From NCBI GenBank assembly GCA_016713435.1, contig JADJPD010000006.1, forward strand, positions 310,001 to 374,000: a stretch of 64,000 bases of DNA, read 5' to 3'. The notes under the pieces are model-generated. The model was not told where the DNA came from. It did not search any database and saw only the letters and a list, made by a program, of their open reading frames with translations. The DNA is from Gemmatimonadota bacterium. GTDB lineage: Bacteria; Gemmatimonadota; Gemmatimonadetes; Gemmatimonadales; GWC2-71-9. Made by a program: the position numbers and the translations under genes. Position 1 is the first letter of the stretch, and every line of letters starts with the position of its first letter. Below, in pieces: positions 26,699 to 35,670 of this stretch.

Positions 26699-28243
26699 AT
26701 GACCGCAGACAGCGACCGGACCGGTCCGGGACTCGCGCTGGTCGGGCAGGTGGCCCGGCTGCTCAACACCGGCCTCACCCCCGAGGAAACGCTGGCCACC
26801 GTGGCCGGGGTGCTCCGGGAGCGCCTCGGGTCCTCGCTGGTGCAGCTGTGGCTGCGCGAGCCCGACGCCACCACCCTCCGCGCCATCACCGTCCCGCCGC
26901 CGCAGGGCAAGCACCGCACCAGCCGTTCCTTTGCCGTGATCCCCGATGCGGGCCCCGAGACGCTCCGCATCCCCCTGCTGCACGAGGGCGAGCGCCTGGG
27001 CGTCCTGGAGCTCACGCCCGTGCCCGCCTCGGACACCGAGCGGGTGCTGCCCATCATCGCCGACCTGCTGGCGCCCTACCTGGCGAGCATCGAGCTGTCG
27101 GAGGACCTGGCCTACGAGGTGGCGCTCCGCTCGCGCGAGATCGAGGAGCAGCGGCGGTTCATCACGCTGGTCATCGACTGCCTCCCGGTGGGCCTCTACG
27201 TGGTGGACCGGGAGTACCGCATCCAGATCTGGAACCGCAAGCGCGAGATGGGCACCCAGGGCCTCCGCCGGGACGAGGTGGTCGGCCGCCCGGTCTTCGA
27301 GGTGCTGACCCGCCAGCCCGCCGGCCAGCTGCGGGAGGAGTTCGACCAGGTCTTCGCCACCGGCGAGGCCACGCAGATGGAACTCGAGGTGCAGGGGAGC
27401 ACCGAGACCAAGTACTATCGCATCAGCAAGATCCCCATGCGGCAGGACGGCGAGACGATCACCCACGTCATCACCATCGGCGAGGACGTCACCGACACCC
27501 ACGTGGCGCAGCAGCGGATCCTGCAGTCCGAGAAGCTCGCCGCCATCGGGCAGCTGGCCGCGGGGATCATGCACGAGATCAACAACCCGCTGGCCACCAT
27601 CGGCGCCTGCGTGGCCGCGCTCGAGGGGCGGGTGAGCGACGACGTGCCCGCCGCCGCCCAGCCGGGCATGCTCGAGTACCTGCAGATCATCGACAAGGAA
27701 GTGCAGCGCTGCGAGGGGATCGTGGACGGCCTGCTCGACTTCAGCCGCCCCAAGGGCAAGGCCAAGGGGCCGGTGAACGTGGCCACCATCCTCGAGGACA
27801 CGCTGTTCCTCCTCAAGCACCACGAGCGCTTCAAGAAGATCGAGGTGCGCAAGGCGCTGGCCGAGGACCTCCCGATGGTCCGCGCCAACGCGGAGCAGCT
27901 GATCCAGGTGTTCATGGCCATCATGCTGAACGCGCTCGATGCCATGGAGCAGGGCGGGGCGCTCACGGTGCAGTGCCACGCCGGCACGGTGCACGCCGAC
28001 GAGATCGAGGTGGAGATCGAGGACACCGGCGCCGGCATCCCGCGCAACGAGCTGCCCAAGATCTTCGAGCCGTTCTACACCACCAAGCCGCCGGGCCGCG
28101 GCACCGGCCTCGGCCTCTCCATCTGCTACGGCATCGTGGCCGAGCACGGCGGGCGGATCGAGGCGGAGAGCACGACGGGGCGGGGGGCGCTCTTCCGGGT
28201 GTTCCTCCCCGTGACGGAACGGGCCGCGGGGACGCAGGGATGA
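26699..28243 (+). CDS. Soluble GAF-PAS sensor histidine kinase (NtrB-like)
   Basis: 514 aa, cytoplasmic. Order: GAF domain (about residues 15-140), linking helix, PAS domain (about 155-270), HisKA with phospho-acceptor His292 in AGIMHEINNPL, and HATPase with MLNALDAM, DTGAGIP and GTGLGLSICYGIV. The HEINNPLATI variant is typical of NtrB/ZraS-type kinases. The ATG at 26699 is chosen; an upstream extension is low-complexity. Its stop overlaps the response-regulator start (ATGA), which strongly suggests they are partners. No transmembrane segment. Confidence 0.92.
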   Translation: MTADSDRTGPGLALVGQVARLLNTGLTPEETLATVAGVLRERLGSSLVQLWLREPDATTLRAITVPPPQGKHRTSRSFAVIPDAGPETLRIPLLHEGERLGVLELTPVPASDTERVLPIIADLLAPYLASIELSEDLAYEVALRSREIEEQRRFITLVIDCLPVGLYVVDREYRIQIWNRKREMGTQGLRRDEVVGRPVFEVLTRQPAGQLREEFDQVFATGEATQMELEVQGSTETKYYRISKIPMRQDGETITHVITIGEDVTDTHVAQQRILQSEKLAAIGQLAAGIMHEINNPLATIGACVAALEGRVSDDVPAAAQPGMLEYLQIIDKEVQRCEGIVDGLLDFSRPKGKAKGPVNVATILEDTLFLLKHHERFKKIEVRKALAEDLPMVRANAEQLIQVFMAIMLNALDAMEQGGALTVQCHAGTVHADEIEVEIEDTGAGIPRNELPKIFEPFYTTKPPGRGTGLGLSICYGIVAEHGGRIEAESTTGRGALFRVFLPVTERAAGTQG

Positions 28244-28908
28244 AGATCCTCGTCGTGGAGGACGACCGCACCGTGGGCCAGTACGTCCTGCGTGGCCTGC
28301 AGGAACAGGGCTTCCAGGCCGACCTCGTGGCCGACGGCACCGAGGCGCTGCAGGCCGCCTCCCAGGGCAACTACGACCTCATGGTGCTCGACCTCCGGCT
28401 CCCCGGCATGACCGGCTTCGAGGTCCTGCGCACCCTGCGCGACCGCGGCAACACCACCCCCATCCTGGTGCTCACGGCGCAGGACGCGGTGGACTTCAAG
28501 GTGCAGGCCCTCCGCGCCGGCGCGGACGACTACGTCACCAAGCCCTTCTCCTTCGAGGAGCTGCTGGCGCGGGTCGAGGCGCTGGGCCGCCGTCCCAAGC
28601 AGATCGCGCCGCGCGCCCTCCGGGTGGCCGACCTCGAGCTGGACCACGGCACCCGCGAGGTGACCCGGGCCGGCAAGCGGCTGGACCTGACGCCCAAGGA
28701 GTACGCCGTCCTCGAGTACCTGATGCGCCACGAGGGGCGGGTGATGAGCCGGACGCTCATCACCGAGTACGCCTGGGATTACCACTTCGACCCCGGCACC
28801 AACATCGTGGACGTGGTGATCAACCGCCTCCGCAAGAAGGTGGACCACGGCGACCTGCCCAAGCTGATCCACACGGTGCGCGGGGTCGGCTACGTGATCC
28901 GGGCCTAG
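28240..28908 (+). CDS. OmpR/PhoB-family response regulator
   Basis: 222 aa. The receiver domain has the acidic pair in VVEDD, phospho-acceptor Asp51 (MVLDLRLPG) and the conserved Lys in YVTKPFS. The C-terminal winged helix carries LTPKEYAVLEYLMRH and IVDVVINRLRKKVD, the recognition region of the OmpR family, ending TVRGVGYVIRA. It overlaps the upstream kinase by 4 nt and is followed 9 nt later by a second, membrane-bound kinase. Which of the two phosphorylates it cannot be told from sequence. Confidence 0.95.
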   Translation: MKILVVEDDRTVGQYVLRGLQEQGFQADLVADGTEALQAASQGNYDLMVLDLRLPGMTGFEVLRTLRDRGNTTPILVLTAQDAVDFKVQALRAGADDYVTKPFSFEELLARVEALGRRPKQIAPRALRVADLELDHGTREVTRAGKRLDLTPKEYAVLEYLMRHEGRVMSRTLITEYAWDYHFDPGTNIVDVVINRLRKKVDHGDLPKLIHTVRGVGYVIRA

Positions 28909-28917
28909 GCGGCGGCC

Positions 28918-30456
28918 GTGGCCTCCATCCGCCGGCGGCTCACGGTCTGGTACGCCGTCGCGCTCCTCATCGCGGTGGCGGCCTTCGGGGCCGCGCTCTA
29001 CTTCGAGCGCCAGCGCTCGGCGCGCACCGAGATCGACCAGCGCCTGGTCCTCGAGGGCAACCTCGCGGCGCAGTACTTCGTGGTGTTCCGCCGCCAGCTG
29101 GGCCGCACCCTCGCCCCCGGCGAGGCGCCGACGCTCGCCATCAACGCGGTGGGCGGCTACCTGGACGGCATCCGCGACTACGTCATCGTCTTCGACCCCG
29201 ACAGCCAGCCGTTCTACCGGAACGCCGCGGCCAAGGTCTTCAGCGTCCCCGCGCTCTCGAGTGCCTACCGCGGCATCATCCACGATGCCCCGAACGGCGG
29301 CGACGCCACGATTGCCGGCACGGGCGCCCGCTTGCGGTACGCGCGCGTGCCGCTCCCCGGCATCTGGGACCGCCCCGGCAGCATCCTCGTGGCCAGCCCG
29401 AGTGACGCCGTCCCCTTCGGCCCGGGCGAGCTGCTGCAGGCGATGCTCGTCATCGCCCCGCTGATCCTCTTCGGCGGCGTGGGGCTCGGCTACGTGCTGT
29501 CGGACCGGAGCCTGCGGCCCCTCGAGGGGATGGTGGACGAGCTCGAGGCCATCACCGACGGCAAGAGCCTGCACCGCCGCCTCGCCATCCCCGGCCAGGC
29601 CGACGAGCTGGCCCGCCTGGCCGGCACCATGAACCGGATGCTGGCGCGGCTCGAGGAGAGCTTCGCCAGCCTGCGCCGCTTCACCGCCGACGCGAGCCAC
29701 GAGCTCAAGACGCCGCTCATGGTGCTGCGCGCGGGGGTGGAGCGCGCCATGCGGAACCCGCGCACGCCCACGGCGGCGCTCCGCTCGCTCGAGGAGGTGC
29801 TCGAGGAGATCCACCGCATGACCGAGATGGTGGAGAACCTCCTCACCCTGGCCCGCGCCGACGAGGGCCAGGTGGTGCTCTCGGTGCAGCCGCTCGACCT
29901 CCGGGACCTCGTCAGTGAAGCCGGCGAGACCGCCGGCATCCTCGGCGAGGAGGGCGAGATCGCCGTGCGGCTCGAGTTGCCGCACTACCCGGTGATGGTG
30001 CCGGTGGACCGGAGCCGCATCCGCCAGCTGCTGCTCAACCTGGTCACCAACGCCATCAAGTTCACGCCGCCCAAGGGGAAGGTGAGCCTGGGCCTGGTGG
30101 ACCGCGGCGAGACCGCCGCCATCGTGGTGGGCGACAACGGCATCGGCATGCCCGCCGCCGACCTGCCGCACATCTTCGACCGCTTCTATCGGGTGGACCA
30201 CGTGCGTTCCCGCACCGGCGCGCGGCCCGGCACGGGGCTCGGCCTCGCCATCACCCGCTGGGTGGCGGAGGCGCACGGCGGCACCATCACGGTGCAGAGC
30301 CGGCTCGGGCGGGGCACCGTCTTCACGGTGACGCTCCCCAAGGAAGGGAGCGGCGAGCTGCGCGGCACGCCGGTCCCGCCGCCCGAGGAGCCGGCCCCGT
30401 CCACCCCGGGGTTGAGCGCCCCCTCGCCCGAAGGGGAGGGCCCGCCCCCGGCCTGA
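28918..30456 (+). CDS. Membrane-bound sensor histidine kinase (CusS/QseC-like)
   Basis: 512 aa from a GTG. Transmembrane helix 1 (residues 10-28), a periplasmic domain of about 150 residues, transmembrane helix 2 (about 178-200, MLVIAPLILFGGVGLGYVL), HAMP, HisKA with His261 in DASHELKTPL, HATPase with LVTNAIKF, DNGIGMP and GTGLGLAI. A Pro-rich tail of about 35 residues closes the protein. This architecture normally pairs with an OmpR-type regulator, which is the gene immediately upstream, so the operon has two kinases for one regulator. The stimulus is unknown. Confidence 0.93.
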   Translation: MASIRRRLTVWYAVALLIAVAAFGAALYFERQRSARTEIDQRLVLEGNLAAQYFVVFRRQLGRTLAPGEAPTLAINAVGGYLDGIRDYVIVFDPDSQPFYRNAAAKVFSVPALSSAYRGIIHDAPNGGDATIAGTGARLRYARVPLPGIWDRPGSILVASPSDAVPFGPGELLQAMLVIAPLILFGGVGLGYVLSDRSLRPLEGMVDELEAITDGKSLHRRLAIPGQADELARLAGTMNRMLARLEESFASLRRFTADASHELKTPLMVLRAGVERAMRNPRTPTAALRSLEEVLEEIHRMTEMVENLLTLARADEGQVVLSVQPLDLRDLVSEAGETAGILGEEGEIAVRLELPHYPVMVPVDRSRIRQLLLNLVTNAIKFTPPKGKVSLGLVDRGETAAIVVGDNGIGMPAADLPHIFDRFYRVDHVRSRTGARPGTGLGLAITRWVAEAHGGTITVQSRLGRGTVFTVTLPKEGSGELRGTPVPPPEEPAPSTPGLSAPSPEGEGPPPA

Positions 30457-30492
30457 GGAGTGCCAGCCACACCTAATCCCGCTGTTAACGAT

Positions 30493-30521
30493 TTGTCATC
30501 TAGGGCTGGTTGCGGTGCAAT
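30493..30521 (+). promoter_or_regulatory. Putative promoter of the TonB/ExbBD operon
   Basis: TTGTCA (30493-30498), 17-bp spacer, TGCAAT (30516-30521), in an unusually A+T-rich stretch about 50 nt before the TonB GTG. Predicted by eye only. Confidence 0.4.
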
Positions 30522-30572
30522 GCGCCACCGGTAGCTTCTCCCTCCGTACTCACCCCCTGGAGGGCACCCCCC

Positions 30573-31304
30573 GTGTTCGAGAACCTGATTGAATCCAACC
30601 GCAAGGCGAAGCCGCCGCTCAGCCAGACCATCGTGTCCATGGCTGTGCACGTCGGCCTCATCCTTGGGGCCATTCAGGCGACGAGGAGTGCGGCGCAGGT
30701 GGTCAAGGAGATCGTCCAGGACACGACGATGGTCTTCCTGAAGCCGCCCGAGGCCCCGCCCCCGCCGCCCGAGCCGCCGCCCGAGAACGTGGTGGTGAGC
30801 GCCAACCCGCCGCCGCAGGGCTTCCAGGTGATCACGCCGCCGGACAACATCCCGACGGAGATCCCCCCGGTGAACCTGAACGAGCGCTTCGACCCGCGTG
30901 ACTTCACGGGCAAGGGCGTCGAGGGCGGCATCGCCACCGGCATCGTCGGGGGCACGGGCCCGGTGCCCACCATCGAGGGCGAGGTCTTCCTGCAGGCCGA
31001 GGTGGAGGAGCCGCCCACGGTGGCCACGGGCGCGGCCTGCATCGAGGAGCTCAACAAGAACTACCCCGCGGTGATGAAGTCGGCGGGCATCGCCGGCCGC
31101 GTGGTGCTGCAGTTCATCGTCAACACCGACGGCCGGGTGGATGCCTCGTCCATCAAGGTGTCGTCGTCGAGCCACAAGGCCTTCGAGGAGCCGGCCAAGC
31201 GCGTCATGACGAGCGCCGCCTGCACCTTCAAGCCGGGCAGTTCCCGCGGCAACCCGGTCCGCGTGCTGGTCCAGCAGGCGGTCGCATTCAAGCTCGCTTC
31301 CTGA
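30573..31304 (+). CDS. tonB: TonB-family energy transducer
   Basis: 243 aa. The GTG at 30573 is preceded by CTGGAGGG; the frame upstream is open but lacks a site. A short cytoplasmic N-terminus, one membrane helix (IVSMAVHVGLILGAIQA), a Pro-rich periplasmic spacer (PPEAPPPPPEPPPE), and a C-terminal TonB domain from about residue 160 (YPAVMKSAGIAGRVVLQFIVNTDGRV in pieces) with two Cys (AACIEELNK and SAACTFKP) that could form a disulfide. It transmits proton-motive force from ExbB/ExbD, encoded next, to outer-membrane receptors. No TonB-dependent receptor is in this window. Confidence 0.9.
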   Translation: MFENLIESNRKAKPPLSQTIVSMAVHVGLILGAIQATRSAAQVVKEIVQDTTMVFLKPPEAPPPPPEPPPENVVVSANPPPQGFQVITPPDNIPTEIPPVNLNERFDPRDFTGKGVEGGIATGIVGGTGPVPTIEGEVFLQAEVEEPPTVATGAACIEELNKNYPAVMKSAGIAGRVVLQFIVNTDGRVDASSIKVSSSSHKAFEEPAKRVMTSAACTFKPGSSRGNPVRVLVQQAVAFKLAS

Positions 31305-31338
31305 GCGTCATCCCCATCCTCCTGAGGACGGTTCAGTC

Positions 31339-32094
31339 ATGCAACACGGTATTGATATCATGAAGCTGTGGGACGCGGCCGGCATGTTCGCCCGCGGCGT
31401 CATCGTGGTCATGGCGGTCATGTCGCTGTGGTCGCTGTCGGTGGCCATCGCCAAGGCGATCTACATCGCCAAGAGCCAGAAGGCCACGCGGAAGTTCGCG
31501 CCGGAGTTCAGCCGCGCCATCCAGGAAGAGAACCTCGAGAAGGCCATCGCCCTGGCCGAGAAGAACCAGGCCAGCCACATCGCCCGCGTGCTCGGCGGCG
31601 CGCTCGGCGAGGTCAAGACCCTGATCCAGGACCGCGCCACCATCACCTCGGCCGACATCAACTCGGCGGAGCGCGCGGTGGAGCGCCAGATGCTGATCAC
31701 GCTGGCCGAGTTCCGCCGCGGCATGTCGGTCATGGCGACGGTGGGCGCCACGGCGCCGTTCGTCGGCCTCCTCGGCACCACGATGGGTATCGTGACGGCC
31801 TTCACGGGCATGGCGGCGGCGGGTGCCTCCGGCGGCCTGGCGGGCATCTCGGCCGGTATCGCCGAGGCGCTCATCACGACGGCCTTCGGCCTCATGGTCG
31901 CGATCCCGGCGGTGTGGTTCTACAACTACTTCACCACCAAGATCGAGAACCTGACGGTGGAGATGACCTACTCCTCCAAGGAGCTCATCGACTACCTCAT
32001 CAAGAGCGTGGGGAGCGAGTTCGGGCGCTCGATCTTCACCAAGGAATTCCAGGCCCAGAAGGCGGTGACCGGCCATGGGCATGTCAGCGGGTAA
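31339..32094 (+). CDS. exbB: MotA/TolQ/ExbB proton-channel family protein
   Basis: 251 aa with three membrane helices (about residues 13-34, 130-155 and 170-195). The family core GATAPFVGLLGTTMGIVTAF and the following GISAGIAEALITTAFGL are present. It forms the pentameric proton channel around ExbD that energises TonB. Encoded 34 nt after tonB; its 3' end overlaps the first exbD by 20 nt. Confidence 0.93.
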   Translation: MQHGIDIMKLWDAAGMFARGVIVVMAVMSLWSLSVAIAKAIYIAKSQKATRKFAPEFSRAIQEENLEKAIALAEKNQASHIARVLGGALGEVKTLIQDRATITSADINSAERAVERQMLITLAEFRRGMSVMATVGATAPFVGLLGTTMGIVTAFTGMAAAGASGGLAGISAGIAEALITTAFGLMVAIPAVWFYNYFTTKIENLTVEMTYSSKELIDYLIKSVGSEFGRSIFTKEFQAQKAVTGHGHVSG

Positions 32095-32533
32095 TGCCGG
32101 ACGGAGCAGCGTCAAGGCTGAGCCGAACGTCATCCCGATGATCGACATCATGCTCGTGCTGCTCATCATTTTCATGATCGTGACCCCGCTCATCGCCGCC
32201 GGCTTCAAGGCGACGATGCCCAAGGGCAAGAACCTCGACAGCCGGCCCGAGGGGGAGAACGAGATCATCCTCGGCATCGACGCCAACGGCCAGTACTTCC
32301 TGGACGGCAAGGGGCCGGTGGACCCGGTGGTGCTCGAGGAGCAGCTCAAGGCGATGTACGCCGCGCGCAGCGAGGACAAGATCATCTACTTCAAGGCCGA
32401 CAACGACCTGGAGTTCGGCCGGATCCAGGCGGCCGTGGAGATGGCGCGTCGCTCCGGCGTCCGCGTGATGGCGGCCATCACCGAGCCCAAGGTCAGCGGC
32501 GGGCTGTTCGACGCCGCTGGCGAGGAGAACTGA
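32075..32533 (+). CDS. exbD: ExbD/TolR biopolymer transport protein, first copy
   Basis: 152 aa. Single N-terminal membrane helix with the protonatable Asp in PMIDIMLVLLIIFMIV; the periplasmic domain includes GIDANGQYFLDGK and VVLEEQLKAMY. The ATG at 32075 overlaps exbB, with another in-frame ATG six nt later. It ends 1 nt before the second exbD. Works as the proton-path partner of ExbB. Confidence 0.92.
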   Translation: MGMSAGNAGRSSVKAEPNVIPMIDIMLVLLIIFMIVTPLIAAGFKATMPKGKNLDSRPEGENEIILGIDANGQYFLDGKGPVDPVVLEEQLKAMYAARSEDKIIYFKADNDLEFGRIQAAVEMARRSGVRVMAAITEPKVSGGLFDAAGEEN

Positions 32534-32534
32534 C

Positions 32535-32966
32535 ATGGCCGGCGGAGGAAGCGCGGGTCCGGGCGAAGTCAACTCGGAACCCAACGTCATCCCGATGATC
32601 GACATCATGCTGGTGATGCTCATCATCTTCATGGTGTCCCAGCCGCTCGCCCGCATGGCGCTCGACATCCAGGTGCCGCCGCAGGAGACCGCGGCGGCCA
32701 AGCCGGCGGCAGCCAGCAACCAGATCGTGCTCGAGCTCACGGCCGACGGGGGCTACGCCATCAACACCCAGCCGGTGCCCTTCGACCAGCTGGACACGCA
32801 GGTGCACGCCATCTTCGACACCCGGCCGGCCAAGCTCCTGTTCATCAAGAGCGCGCCGATGCGGAAGTACCAGGAAGTGATCGACGCGATGGACGTGGCG
32901 CGCGGGGCCGGGGTGCAGGTCATCGGCTTCACGCCCGCGGAGAAGGGGTCGCCGGCGAACCCCTAG
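32535..32966 (+). CDS. exbD: ExbD/TolR biopolymer transport protein, second copy
   Basis: 143 aa, with the same plan as the preceding gene (PMIDIMLVMLIIFMVS helix; periplasmic LELTADGGYAINTQPV) but clearly diverged, so not a recent duplicate. Two ExbD paralogues after one ExbB suggest hetero-oligomeric or alternative complexes. Terminator-like hairpins follow at 32994 and 33057. Confidence 0.92.
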   Translation: MAGGGSAGPGEVNSEPNVIPMIDIMLVMLIIFMVSQPLARMALDIQVPPQETAAAKPAAASNQIVLELTADGGYAINTQPVPFDQLDTQVHAIFDTRPAKLLFIKSAPMRKYQEVIDAMDVARGAGVQVIGFTPAEKGSPANP

Positions 32967-32993
32967 CATCATCGCTCCGCATCGACGCGCGTA

Positions 32994-33085
32994 GGCGCGG
33001 CCGCGAGGCCGCGCCCAGCGCCGCAACGACGGAAGGTCATGAGATGGAGGCCGGGGGACGCGGGGAAACCCACGTCCCCCGCGTC
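32994..33085 (+). terminator. Two hairpins after the ExbBD operon
   Basis: Hairpin 1: 32994-33015, 9-bp stem GGCGCGGCC/GGCCGCGCC with a GCGA tetraloop. Hairpin 2: GACGCGGGG (33057-33065) pairing with 33077-33085. They separate the first TonB operon from the second TonB gene and argue against a start at 33044 for that gene. Confidence 0.6.
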
Positions 33086-33139
33086 GCGTCCGGGGGTGCG
33101 GTTTCCGGGCCCCGGGGGCGTCTCCCGTCGGGCACCCTG

Positions 33140-33973
33140 ATGGTGTCACCTTTCTCCCGAGCCATGCGCCGCCCCGATCCCACCCGCTACGCCTTCGGCG
33201 TCCAGGCCCCCGTGCGCCGGGGGCGGCTGGGGCTCGTGCTCTCGGCGCTGGCGCACCTGCTGCTCGTGGCGCTGCTGCTGGTGCAGTTGCGGCACGACTT
33301 TGCGCGGGTCCTCGACCCGGGCCGGCCCGACGGGCGGCGGGCAGGCGGTGGCGGCGGTGGTGGTGGCGGTGCCTCGCGCGAGGCGTATATTTCGCTCCCC
33401 GCGCCGGCGGCTACGCCTCGCGCCGGGGTGGCAGTGACACCGCCGCCCGAGCGGACGCCGCCACCAGTGCCGGTGGCGTCCATCCCGGTTCCCGAACCCG
33501 CTGCCGTCGTCCCGCCGCCCCCGGCGGAGCCCGTGGCGCCGGCGCCGTCGAGTGCCCAGCCCGCCCCCGCCGCCGCCCAGAGCGGCAGCGCCGGGCCCGG
33601 GAGTGGTCCCGGGCAGGGAGGCGGTGCGGGCGGCGGGGTGGGTGGCGGGATTGGCCCGGGGATTGGCACGGGCAGCGGGCCAGGCACCGGGGACAGCGGC
33701 AGCGCCGGACGCGGCCGGCCCGCACGCCCGCGGCGGCAGGCCATCCCCACGGTGGACGACGTGCCCAAGAACTACCGGGGCGTCGAGATCCGCGTGACCT
33801 TTGCGGTGAACGCCACCGGCACGGTGGAACGGGTGAGCTTCGATCCCGAGATCAGTGACGGCAAGTTCCGCCGCCAGCTTCGCGAGACCATGCTCGACTA
33901 TCGCTTCTACCCCGCGCTCGGCCCCGACGGCACGCCGATCGCCACGACGTACGTCCAGACCATCACGTACTGA
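33140..33973 (+). CDS. Second TonB-like energy transducer with Pro- and Gly-rich linkers
   Basis: 277 aa if started at ATG 33140; an ATG at 33164 (MRRPDPTRYAFG) is equally possible. One membrane helix (LGLVLSALAHLLLVALLLV), a glycine run, then a long Pro/Ala/Val linker followed by a Gly/Ser/Pro linker, and a C-terminal TonB domain of about 75 residues (VTFAVNATGTVERVSFDPEI; YRFYPALGPDG). The linker would need to span the periplasm like that of TonB. It follows the ExbBD operon but behind hairpins, so it may be independently expressed. Confidence 0.8.
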   Translation: MVSPFSRAMRRPDPTRYAFGVQAPVRRGRLGLVLSALAHLLLVALLLVQLRHDFARVLDPGRPDGRRAGGGGGGGGGASREAYISLPAPAATPRAGVAVTPPPERTPPPVPVASIPVPEPAAVVPPPPAEPVAPAPSSAQPAPAAAQSGSAGPGSGPGQGGGAGGGVGGGIGPGIGTGSGPGTGDSGSAGRGRPARPRRQAIPTVDDVPKNYRGVEIRVTFAVNATGTVERVSFDPEISDGKFRRQLRETMLDYRFYPALGPDGTPIATTYVQTITY

Positions 33974-34012
33974 CCGGTTCCGGTCCCTCCTCCCCGACCA
34001 CCCCCGGACTCA

Positions 34013-35635
34013 ATGCACGGCCTCTTCACCCGCAAGTCGGTCGCCGACTGCGAGCAGGACATCGCCGAGCGCGGCGGCCTCAAGCGCTCCCTGACCAAGT
34101 GGCACCTCACCGCGCTGGGCGTCGGCGCCACCATCGGCGCCGGCATCTTCGCCACCACCGGCACCGCCATCGTGGGCGACGCGTACCGGCCCGGCGCGGG
34201 GCCCGCCATCATCCTCTCCTTCGTGCTCACGGCGGTGGCCTGCGGCTTCGCGGCGCTGTGCTATGCCGAGTTCGCGGCCATGGTGCCGATCGCGGGCTCC
34301 GCCTACACCTACGCCTATGCCTCCCTCGGCGAGTTCGTGGCGTGGATCATCGGCTGGGACCTGATCATCGAGTACGCCGTGGGCAACATCGGCGTGGCCA
34401 TCGGCTGGTCGGGGCACTTCCGCGAGCTCATCGAGTACTTCGGGATCCACCTCCCCGCCTGGCTCGCCACCGACTACCGCTCGGCCAGCGATGCCGCGGC
34501 GGCGGTGGCGGGCGGCGCGACGGAGGCCGGTGTGCTGTACCTGGCGTCCGCCATCACCAACGCCCCGCATCTCGGCAGCGTCCCGATCATCTTCAACCTC
34601 CCCGCCTTCCTCGCCGTCATGGCGATCACGGCGGTGCTCGTGAAGGGCGTCAAGGAGTCGGCCGACTCCAACAACGTGATGGTGCTGCTCAAGGTGGGCC
34701 TGATCCTGTTCTTCATCGCGGTGGGCGCGTTCCTCATCAAGCCGTCCAACTGGACCGACCCGGTGCAGGGCGGCTTCATGCCCAACGGCTTCGCGGGCGT
34801 CGGCGCCGGCGCCGCGATCATCTTCTTCAGCTATATCGGGTTCGACGCGGTGAGCACCGCGGCGGAGGAGGCCAAGGACCCGGCGCGGGACATGCCGTTC
34901 GGCATCATCATGAGCCTGGTCATCTGCACGGTGCTCTACATCGCGCTGTCGGCGGTGATGACCGGCATCGCACCCTGGAAGATGCTCGGCACGGCCGAGC
35001 CGATGCTCACGGCGCTGGAGCACTCGGGCGGGAGCCCGGTGCTGCTCAACGTGTCGCGGTTCATCATCGCGCTCGGCGCGGTGATCGCCATGTTCAGCGT
35101 GCTGCTGGTGTTCCAGCTGGGGCAGCCGCGCATCTTCATGTCCATGTCGCGGGACGGGCTGCTGCCGCCCTTCCTGGCCAAGCTGCACCCCAGGTTCAAG
35201 ACGCCGTACGTCGGCACCATCCTCACCGGGCTGTTCGTGGCCACCTTCGCGGCCACGGCCAACATCGCGGAGGTGGTGGACCTGACCAACATCGGCACGC
35301 TGTTCGCGTTCGTGCTGGTGTCGCTCGGCGTCATCGTGCTCCGCTACAAGGAGCCCGAGCGGCCGCGGCCCTTCCGGGTGCCGTGGGTGCCGTTCACGCC
35401 GCTGGTGTCGGTGGTGGCCTGTTTCTACCTGATGTACCAGCTGCCCTGCATCACCTGGCGGCGGTTCAGCTGGTGGCTGCTGGCGGGGCTCGTGATCTAC
35501 TTCCTCTACGGGGCCTTCCACAGCCGGCTCCGCAACCCCAACGGGCCGGCGCCCTTCAAGCTGCTCTGGATCCCGCTCGTTGGCGTGGCGGCGGCGGCGG
35601 CGCTGCTGCACTACGTGGTCTTCGCGAGCTGCTGA
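34013..35635 (+). CDS. APC-family amino acid permease (cationic amino acid transporter-like)
   Basis: 540 aa with about 12-14 membrane helices. The APC signature GVGATIGAGIFATTG (helix 1) with the unwound GAGIF segment, GSAYTYAYASLGEFVAWIIGWDLIIEY in pieces (helix 3), and IIFFSYIGFDAVSTAAEEAKDPARDMP in pieces (helix 6 to 7) match the CAT/YfnA-like branch. The ATG at 34013 is 39 nt after the TonB-like gene. Substrate (basic or branched amino acids) cannot be assigned from sequence alone. The reading frame is intact. Confidence 0.9.
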   Translation: MHGLFTRKSVADCEQDIAERGGLKRSLTKWHLTALGVGATIGAGIFATTGTAIVGDAYRPGAGPAIILSFVLTAVACGFAALCYAEFAAMVPIAGSAYTYAYASLGEFVAWIIGWDLIIEYAVGNIGVAIGWSGHFRELIEYFGIHLPAWLATDYRSASDAAAAVAGGATEAGVLYLASAITNAPHLGSVPIIFNLPAFLAVMAITAVLVKGVKESADSNNVMVLLKVGLILFFIAVGAFLIKPSNWTDPVQGGFMPNGFAGVGAGAAIIFFSYIGFDAVSTAAEEAKDPARDMPFGIIMSLVICTVLYIALSAVMTGIAPWKMLGTAEPMLTALEHSGGSPVLLNVSRFIIALGAVIAMFSVLLVFQLGQPRIFMSMSRDGLLPPFLAKLHPRFKTPYVGTILTGLFVATFAATANIAEVVDLTNIGTLFAFVLVSLGVIVLRYKEPERPRPFRVPWVPFTPLVSVVACFYLMYQLPCITWRRFSWWLLAGLVIYFLYGAFHSRLRNPNGPAPFKLLWIPLVGVAAAAALLHYVVFASC

Positions 35636-35670
35636 GGCGGCGGCGCCTGGCGGCATCGGGGGCCGCGCGG

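Noticed and set aside
33044..33139. Extended N-terminus of the second TonB from 33044
   Set aside because: This stretch contains a hairpin (33057-33085) and low-complexity sequence without membrane-protein character; ATG 33140 or 33164 precedes the true helix.
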